DNA of 10,739 bases from Mucinivorans sp036654415. Its GTDB lineage: Bacteria > Bacteroidota > Bacteroidia > Bacteroidales > Rikenellaceae. Position numbers and translations under genes: made by a program. Below the pieces are notes generated by a model. That model searched no databases. It saw only the letters and a list, made by a program, of their open reading frames with translations, and was not told the DNA's origin. The stretch covers positions 1 through 10,739 of the forward strand of contig JAVVSB010000049.1 of assembly GCA_036654415.1 (NCBI GenBank), read 5' to 3'. Positions 5,189 through 10,739 of the stretch are shown here, one piece after another (within the stretch, counting starts at the first letter, position 1; every line of letters starts with the position of its first letter).

Positions 5189-7411
5189 ATGAAACACCTC
5201 TATCTTCTGCTTTTTGTTTTTTATGCCACGGCTTGTACGCCCAATTTAAAAATCAGCCACGATTATCGGATTGTCATCCCCCAGGCGGCTGACTCTTTGG
5301 AACGTCTAGCTGCCACTGAGTTGCAGAACTACTTAATGCAGATAGCGGGCCTTGACCTACCCATTATTGTCGACACGGTGCAGGCTCGTCCTCAGGAAAT
5401 AGTCCTTGGTGTGAGTTCGCGTAGCCCCAAAACCAACGAGGGGTTGGGACAGGATGGTTTTGAAATCTCCATCGATAATGAAAAAGTATTTATCATTGGA
5501 GGTACAGGCAAGGGTGAGCTTTATGGAGTTTACGAACTTCTGGAACGTTATCTAGGTTGTCGGCTCTATACGGCCGATGTGGTTGTGGTTCCCAAAAGTG
5601 ATGAGATATTATTGCCCGCGACCATAATCAATCGTCAGGTACCTGTGATAACTTTCCGTGATGTGCTCTACACCCCCACCAACGACCAGAAATATGTTGA
5701 TTGGCAGCGTCTGAGTCATGATGCCAATGGCGGACGCACGGAGTGGGGCTCATGGGTTCACACCTATGGTACACTCTTGCCTGCCGAGCAATATTATGCC
5801 ACTCATCCCGAGTATTTTGCTTTGGTTGGTGGCAATAGGGTTACAACGCAACCATGCTTATCTAACCCAGCTGTGTTGGAAATTGTGTGCGGAAATTTGG
5901 CTCAACAGATAGCTAAAAATCCCAAGGCTAAGTATTGGTCAGTGAGTTCAAATGACAATTTTGGCTATTGCCAGTGTCCGCTCTGCGCTAAGGCCGACAG
6001 TGTTGATGGCTCAGCTACGGGGTCGGTTATCCAGTTCACCAACAAGGTGGCAGCCCGTTTCCCAGACAAGATAATTTCGACTTTGGCATATCAATATTCG
6101 CGTGCCGCGCCTAAGGTTACCATTCCAGCCAAGAATGTCAATATCATGTTTTGCAACATTGAGTGCAACCGTAGTAAACCCATTGCCACCGACCCCAGTT
6201 CGGCCTCTTTCCGTCAAGATATGGAGCAGTGGGCTGCCCTAACTGATAACATCTTGGTGTGGGATTACGTGATTCAGTTCAAAAATTTGGTTAGCCCTTT
6301 CCCCAATTTTCATATTCTACAGCCCAACCTTAAGTGGTTTGTCGAAAATAGTGTGGTGGCACTTTTTGAACAGGGTAATCGCGAAAAGGGTGGCGAATTT
6401 GCTCCTTTGCGCTCCTATCTTGTCAGTAAGTTGCTTTGGAATCCTCTAGCTAATGCCGATTCAATCATTACCGACTTTTGTAATGGCTATTATGGGAAAG
6501 GTGGTCCATATATCAAACAATATATCGATGAGTTAACATCAGAGCTTATTAAGAGCGATAGCCCGCTTAACATCTTCGGCTCTCCATGTGATGGGGCTCA
6601 AAGTTACCTCTCGGCCGAGAACTTGGCCCGTTATGGCGAACTGTTCGACAAAGCTGAGGCTGCCACAGCCTCCGAAGCAGCGGTGTTGGAGCGTGTAAAA
6701 ATTGCTCGCCAGCCGCTTTTGTATGCCTTCTTGGAGCAGACCAAGTTGGACCCTTATGGCCCCAATGGGGTCTATATCCAGAAAGGTGATAGCACCTGGA
6801 TTACCAACCCACACTACACAAAAGTTTTAAATGATTTTACGGCCTTGTGTCAAACTGAGGGTGTGACCCGCCTGAGCGAGTGGCACACTACTCCGCAGGA
6901 GTATCTCAAGATAATGAGCGAGGTGGCGGTTATTCGTCGTCAGGGGCTCTCTTTCGAAAAGCCCATCACCATGAGTGTTGTCCCCCATGCCAAATATAGC
7001 AACGGGAGCGATAAATTACTCACCAACGGCATCATGGGCACTACTGATTACCATATCCAGTGGTTGGGGTGGGATGCCCCAGAGTTAGAACTTACCATGG
7101 ATTTGGGGAAGGAGGAGCAGGTCAAAGAGTTCTCCTTACGTTGTCTCCAAAATCTGGGCGATTGGATTTTCCTGCCCACCAAGGTTGATTTTTTGGTAAG
7201 CATCGATGGAAAGAGTTTCTCTTTAGTGGGCTCAGTTGAACAGACAATAGACCGTACAAAAATGGTAACAACTAAGAGCTACGATATACGAGCTTCGAGA
7301 AAAGCACGTTATATTAAGGCCCGCGTCACCTCGGTTGGTAAGTGTCCAGTATGGCATATGGGGGCTGGGAATGCTGCTTTTATGTTTATGGACGAATTTG
7401 CGGTGGATTAA
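5189..7411 (+). CDS. DUF4838 glycosidase-like lipoprotein with C-terminal discoidin-like domain
   Basis: A 740-aa predicted lipoprotein. Residues 1-16 form a lipoprotein signal (hydrophobic 4-12, A-T-A-C with Cys16) with no acidic run after it, so it may face the periplasm. Residues about 25-140 resemble the small N-terminal alpha/beta domain seen before GH67/GH20-type barrels (ATELQNYLMQIAG, IVLGV, GGTGKGELYGVYELLERYLG). Residues about 150-430 are the DUF4838 region, with SNDNFGYCQCPLC (254-266), VWDY (357-360), FPNFHILQPN (371-380) and FEQGN (393-397). D359 and E394 are the acidic residues I would suspect of catalysis, which is inference. Residues about 592-740 look like an F5/8 type C (CBM32-like) sandwich: MDLGKEEQVKEF, WIFLPTKVDFLVSIDGKSF, ARYIKARV. 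The substrate is unknown. ATG 5189 is chosen over an in-frame ATG at 5045 because of the signal peptide and the promoter at 5134. Confidence 0.82.
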   Translation: MKHLYLLLFVFYATACTPNLKISHDYRIVIPQAADSLERLAATELQNYLMQIAGLDLPIIVDTVQARPQEIVLGVSSRSPKTNEGLGQDGFEISIDNEKVFIIGGTGKGELYGVYELLERYLGCRLYTADVVVVPKSDEILLPATIINRQVPVITFRDVLYTPTNDQKYVDWQRLSHDANGGRTEWGSWVHTYGTLLPAEQYYATHPEYFALVGGNRVTTQPCLSNPAVLEIVCGNLAQQIAKNPKAKYWSVSSNDNFGYCQCPLCAKADSVDGSATGSVIQFTNKVAARFPDKIISTLAYQYSRAAPKVTIPAKNVNIMFCNIECNRSKPIATDPSSASFRQDMEQWAALTDNILVWDYVIQFKNLVSPFPNFHILQPNLKWFVENSVVALFEQGNREKGGEFAPLRSYLVSKLLWNPLANADSIITDFCNGYYGKGGPYIKQYIDELTSELIKSDSPLNIFGSPCDGAQSYLSAENLARYGELFDKAEAATASEAAVLERVKIARQPLLYAFLEQTKLDPYGPNGVYIQKGDSTWITNPHYTKVLNDFTALCQTEGVTRLSEWHTTPQEYLKIMSEVAVIRRQGLSFEKPITMSVVPHAKYSNGSDKLLTNGIMGTTDYHIQWLGWDAPELELTMDLGKEEQVKEFSLRCLQNLGDWIFLPTKVDFLVSIDGKSFSLVGSVEQTIDRTKMVTTKSYDIRASRKARYIKARVTSVGKCPVWHMGAGNAAFMFMDEFAVD

Positions 7412-7432
7412 TAGAATCAAAAACAATATATA

Positions 7433-8176
7433 ATGATAATAACAGCAGGGCCATGTAGTGCCGAAACTCGTGAGCAGGTGTTGGAGACGGCCAAAGTGCT
7501 ATCCCAAGCGGGGGTTAAAATTTTTAGAGCTGGGGTGTGGAAACCGAGAACCCGTCCAGGCAATTTTGAGGGTGTGGGGCGTGAGGCATTAGATTGGTTA
7601 CGCGAGGCCAAGGAGCTCTATGGGCTCAAGATAGCCACTGAAATCAACTGGCCTTCCAATGTGCAGTATTTGGTCGAAGCGGGTATCGACATCGCCTGGC
7701 TTGGGGCGCGTACCACAGTCAACCCTTTTTTGGTGGACGAGATAGCTTCGGAATTGGGACGTACTGAGATGGAGGTGTGGGTCAAGAATCCAGTCTGCCC
7801 TGATGCTGAGTTATGGATAGGGGCCATTGAGCGGGTACGTCGTGCGGGTGCCAAACGTATTGTGGCCATTCATCGTGGTTTTTCGCAGTTTGGGGTCGAT
7901 TTATATCGCAATACTCCGCTTTGGAATATCCCCCTAAAGGTCATGCGTGATATGCCTACCGTGCCTATGCTTTGCGACCCAAGCCACATAGCTGGCCGTA
8001 GTGAGTATGTCCGTCAGATATGTTATATGGCTCTACAATTGGGCTTTAATGGACTTTTTGTGGAGAGCCACTGTTCGCCCCATAGTGCCTTGAGTGATGC
8101 TCGTCAGCAGCTCTCAACCTACCAAGCTACCGAACTTTTTGCCGAGCTCAAACGTAATCTTCCCGAACTGTTTTAA
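7433..8176 (+). CDS. 3-deoxy-7-phosphoheptulonate (DAHP) synthase, stand-alone type I-beta-like
   Basis: A 247-aa TIM-barrel enzyme predicted to condense phosphoenolpyruvate and erythrose 4-phosphate, the first step of the shikimate pathway. Family motifs run in order: AGPCSAE (5-11), RAGVWKPRTRPGNFEGVG (32-49), WLGARTTVNPF (89-99), VKNPVCPD (117-124), AIHRGFSQF (145-153), CDPSHIAG (181-188) and VESHCSP (210-216). The probable metal ligands C8, H185, E211 and D222 are all present. Bacteroidetes enzymes I know are usually DAHP synthase fused to a C-terminal chorismate mutase of about 90 aa; here the protein stops after the barrel. The N-terminus is also minimal: ATG sits four codons before the GPC motif, and in-frame TAG lies 21 bp upstream. 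The gene follows the DUF4838 gene by 21 bp and precedes ccsBA by 7 bp. KDO-8-phosphate synthase is less likely, since the KPRTRPxxFEGVG motif is of the DAHP type. Confidence 0.88.
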   Translation: MIITAGPCSAETREQVLETAKVLSQAGVKIFRAGVWKPRTRPGNFEGVGREALDWLREAKELYGLKIATEINWPSNVQYLVEAGIDIAWLGARTTVNPFLVDEIASELGRTEMEVWVKNPVCPDAELWIGAIERVRRAGAKRIVAIHRGFSQFGVDLYRNTPLWNIPLKVMRDMPTVPMLCDPSHIAGRSEYVRQICYMALQLGFNGLFVESHCSPHSALSDARQQLSTYQATELFAELKRNLPELF

Positions 8177-8183
8177 AACTACC

Positions 8184-10496
8184 ATGTTAAAATTCTTGGG
8201 TTCGGCCGTCATGATGGCCTCTTTGATGGTGCTTTTGGTCGTGGCTTTGGCTGTGGCCACCTTCCTTGGCGATGGGTTTATAATTTACCACTCCTGGTTA
8301 CTATTTGCCTTGGAGGCTTTGCTGGTGGTCAATTTTGTGGCTATGAGTCTTAGGCGTAGAGTCACAAAGTGGGGTGTACAACTTCTGCATCTTGGTTTTG
8401 TGGTGGTGCTTATTGGTGCCATGACTACTCATCTATTTGGTTTCGAGGGGGTAGTACATATACGTGCGGGGCAGACTACCAATCAGATTATCAATAATAG
8501 GGGCGAAAAGATAGGGGAGTTACCCTTTAGTATCACCCTCCAAAAGTTTACCTTAGAGCGTTATAGTGGCTCTGGTAGCCCCAGTTCTTACGAGAGTGAA
8601 CTAATAATTGATGGCCAAAGCCATCGTGCCTATATGAACAATGTGGTGCATAAGGCTGGCTGGCGGCTTTACCAGTCCAGTTACGACAAAGACGAACAGG
8701 GGACAGTGCTCTCTGTGAATGCCGATGTGGCTGGCACAGCCATCACATACATTGGTTATCTGATGTTGGTGGTGGGCTTTCTTTGGAGCTTCTTGGGGCG
8801 TACTTCGCGATTTCGGAGCCTTATTCGAAGTCTAGGGGTGGTTGCTCTTCTGCTTGCTGCCGATGGTGCTGTGGCTCAGTCCTCCGAACGAGACGTAGAG
8901 CATGAAAAACGTCTAGCTCTTGTCTATGCTCATGATTTGGCGGCCCCAGACAGTGTGGGCACCTCTTTTGGTAGACTTATGGTGCAGACCCCTGCTGGTC
9001 GTATTGAGCCTGTGGATACCTACGCGCGTGAATTATTGCGCAAGCTCTATCGAGATACCCAGTGGCAGGGCCTTTCGGCCACACAGTCGCTTATTGGCAT
9101 GCTTTCGCAGGGTTATGTATGGAGTCGTGTTCCTATAATCAAGACTTCGCATTTTGCTGGCAAGGATTATATCTCCTTTATTGATATCTTGGATGACCAG
9201 GGTAATTATATCTTGGCCGACCAGGTCGACCAGGTCTATGCCAAATCACCAGCCCTGCGCAACAAGGCCGACAAGGAGTTACTTAAATTGGACGAAAAGG
9301 TCAACATTCTTAATGCCATTTTTACTGGTCGTATGGTGTCCTTGTTCCCCCTGGAGGGCGATAAATCTCACCACTGGTACTCTGTGGGTGATGATTTGTC
9401 TGTGTTTGCGGGTCAGGACTCCATGTTTGTGAGTCGTATTATGCCTTGGTATCTTGCGGCGGCCGAAAAAGGGGAGTGGGCCACGGTGCAGAAGGTTACG
9501 GGGATGATAGATATTTATCAGCAAAAAAAGTCGGCTGCTCAGCAGATTGACCCCAATAAAATTAAGGCCGAAATTTTTTATAATCAAGTGGAGCCCTTCA
9601 AGTGGAGCAGCTTCGCTTATATGGCTCTTGGATTACTGTTGGTGGGAGTGTTGATAGTAAAGATGCTCAGTGGCTCCACCCGATTATCTTCGCTTATTTG
9701 GGCTCTTTCGGGCCTTGTCGTTGCTGTATTTTTGCTGCACAGTTCTGGTATGGGGCTTCGTTGGTATATCTCGGAGCGTGCTCCGTGGACCAATAGCTAT
9801 GAGTCGATGGTCTATGTGGGGTGGGCCACAGCTTTGGCAGGCTTACTCTTTAGCCGCAAGTCGATGATGACCTTTGCCCTGTCGACATTTTTTGCTGGTG
9901 TAATACTTCTGGTTAGCAATATGAGCTCAATGGACCCCCAGATTACCCCTTTGGTGCCAGTACTTAAATCCTACTGGTTAGTGGTGCATGTGGCTGTGAT
10001 TACAGCCAGTTATGGCTTTTTTGGGGTGGGATTTTTGCTGGGGGCCATCAACCTCTGCTTTATGGCCTTTGCTGGTAAAAAATTCTCATCTCAGATTCGC
10101 GAGCTTACCACCATCAATGAACTGGCCCTATGGATAGGGCTTGCTTTGATGACCATTGGAACCTTTTTGGGTGCCGTTTGGGCTAATGAGTCGTGGGGAC
10201 GTTATTGGGGGTGGGACCCCAAGGAGACTTGGGCTCTGATTACGGTGCTCTTCTATGCTGTGGTACTCCATCTGCGTTTTATACCTAAGTTATTCACCCC
10301 TTGGAGCTTTAATCTGCTCTCTACGGTGGCCTTAGGTACGGTGTTGATGACCTTTTTCGGGGTCAACTACTACCTTACGGGGCTTCACTCCTACGGTTCC
10401 GATGGCGCTCCCCCCGCCATAAGCATTATTTGGGTGGTCTATGGTACATTATCGGTAGTGGCTTTTTTGGCCTATCGAAGAACGCGCCTTAAATAA
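8184..10496 (+). CDS. ccsBA: ResB-CcsA fusion, system II cytochrome c biogenesis protein
   Basis: A 770-aa fusion predicted to carry haem across the inner membrane and attach it to CXXCH apocytochromes. The ResB half has hydrophobic segments at about 8-28, 37-56 and 65-85, with H69 and H83 near the third, then a periplasmic domain and a segment at 184-204. A second hydrophobic stretch (213-231) leads into a large periplasmic domain (about 232-470). The CcsA half has segments from 475 on, the WWD haem-handling motif WGRYWGWDPKETW (671-683) and histidines H519, H602 and H735 around it, as expected for haem ligands. ATG 8184 is preferred because it gives a clean N-terminal membrane segment; the frame is open to 8094, but that part overlaps the DAHP synthase. 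No cytochrome or nrfHA gene is in the window, so its clients are elsewhere. Confidence 0.93.
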   Translation: MLKFLGSAVMMASLMVLLVVALAVATFLGDGFIIYHSWLLFALEALLVVNFVAMSLRRRVTKWGVQLLHLGFVVVLIGAMTTHLFGFEGVVHIRAGQTTNQIINNRGEKIGELPFSITLQKFTLERYSGSGSPSSYESELIIDGQSHRAYMNNVVHKAGWRLYQSSYDKDEQGTVLSVNADVAGTAITYIGYLMLVVGFLWSFLGRTSRFRSLIRSLGVVALLLAADGAVAQSSERDVEHEKRLALVYAHDLAAPDSVGTSFGRLMVQTPAGRIEPVDTYARELLRKLYRDTQWQGLSATQSLIGMLSQGYVWSRVPIIKTSHFAGKDYISFIDILDDQGNYILADQVDQVYAKSPALRNKADKELLKLDEKVNILNAIFTGRMVSLFPLEGDKSHHWYSVGDDLSVFAGQDSMFVSRIMPWYLAAAEKGEWATVQKVTGMIDIYQQKKSAAQQIDPNKIKAEIFYNQVEPFKWSSFAYMALGLLLVGVLIVKMLSGSTRLSSLIWALSGLVVAVFLLHSSGMGLRWYISERAPWTNSYESMVYVGWATALAGLLFSRKSMMTFALSTFFAGVILLVSNMSSMDPQITPLVPVLKSYWLVVHVAVITASYGFFGVGFLLGAINLCFMAFAGKKFSSQIRELTTINELALWIGLALMTIGTFLGAVWANESWGRYWGWDPKETWALITVLFYAVVLHLRFIPKLFTPWSFNLLSTVALGTVLMTFFGVNYYLTGLHSYGSDGAPPAISIIWVVYGTLSVVAFLAYRRTRLK

Positions 10497-10518
10497 TTAT
10501 GAACAGGGTTCTGAATTT

Positions 10519-10685
10519 AGAAGCTGTTTTAATTTCTTTCCCACATTTTATTACCACCCTTTTTGTACTCTTTTTCCGCTGATTTTTGAGCTGTAGTCCA
10601 CTACTATCTCGTCATCAAATCATCGATGAAAATAGCCTCAAAAATAGCAGTAATAAAATTTTGAGAACAAATTAAAACAGCCTCT
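10519..10685. repeat. Nested inverted-repeat element of about 167 bp (MITE-like or structured RNA)
   Basis: The gap after ccsBA (10497-10739) has no supportable gene. It holds a long imperfect palindrome. Outer arms 10519-10535 and 10669-10685 pair at 16 of 17 positions. After a symmetric 9-nt interruption, arms 10545-10554 and 10650-10659 pair perfectly over 10 bp. Inner arms 10578-10590 and 10637-10648 pair over 12 bp with one bulged G. Between them lie two small palindromes: GTAGT-CC-ACTAC (10593-10604) and TCATCGATGA (10620-10629). The layout is a long stem with two terminal hairpins. It may end ccsBA transcription, or be a non-autonomous mobile repeat; I see no target-site duplication. 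Sequence 10686-10739 shows only the short palindrome ATAGTACTAT (10711-10720). Confidence 0.6.
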
Positions 10686-10739
10686 TATCGTAAATTAGTA
10701 TCCTGTTTTTATAGTACTATGCCTCTAAAAAATTTCTCG

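Noticed and set aside
8094..8183. Upstream start for ccsBA inside the DAHP synthase gene
   Set aside because: The added 30 residues are polar and out of family, and would precede the first membrane segment; ATG 8184 follows the DAHP synthase stop by 7 bp and is more natural.
10686..10739. Possible gene entering from the right edge on the - strand
   Set aside because: All three - strand frames meet stops within a few codons of the edge, so nothing coding can be supported.

Overview
The window looks like a chromosomal segment of an anaerobic or microaerobic Bacteroidales bacterium, with the Alistipes/Rikenellaceae type as my best guess. The signs are lipoproteins of gut-Bacteroidetes type (a BACON-like protein and a DUF4838 protein), the DUF4271-hemD-rnpA-yidD gene order, a fused ResB-CcsA cytochrome c maturation protein, TAnnTTTG promoter elements and the near absence of usable Shine-Dalgarno sequences. 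The genus is inference.

Layout, left to right. (1) On the + strand lies the 3' end of a BACON-like protein gene (3-125), followed 11 bp later by a complete tandem paralogue, a 304-aa lipoprotein (137-1051). (2) The convergent gap 1052-1235 holds a strongly structured element of about 106 bp and then a perfect 17-bp hairpin that probably ends transcription from both sides. (3) On the - strand is rpoN (sigma-54). A full-consensus -24/-12 promoter sits about 40 bp upstream of its own start codon, with a candidate housekeeping -7 element further upstream. (4) A tight, overlapping - strand operon reads DUF4271 membrane protein, hemD, rnpA, yidD (5090 down to 2794). It joins haem synthesis, RNase P maturation of tRNA and membrane protein insertion. 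(5) A short divergent gap (5091-5188) carries two oppositely directed -7 elements. (6) A + strand set follows: a DUF4838 lipoprotein with a C-terminal discoidin-like domain, a stand-alone DAHP synthase without chorismate mutase, and a 770-aa ResB-CcsA fusion, separated by 21 and 7 bp. (7) The right end (10497-10739) has no gene but holds a nested inverted repeat of about 167 bp.

Functionally this is mostly core chromosome (sigma-54, RNase P, haem, aromatic amino acid entry, cytochrome c assembly) flanked by surface or glycan-type lipoproteins. I see no phage, defence, CRISPR or transposase genes. The most notable signals are non-coding: the sigma-54 promoter in front of rpoN, and the two structured intergenic elements at 1064-1169 and 10519-10685.
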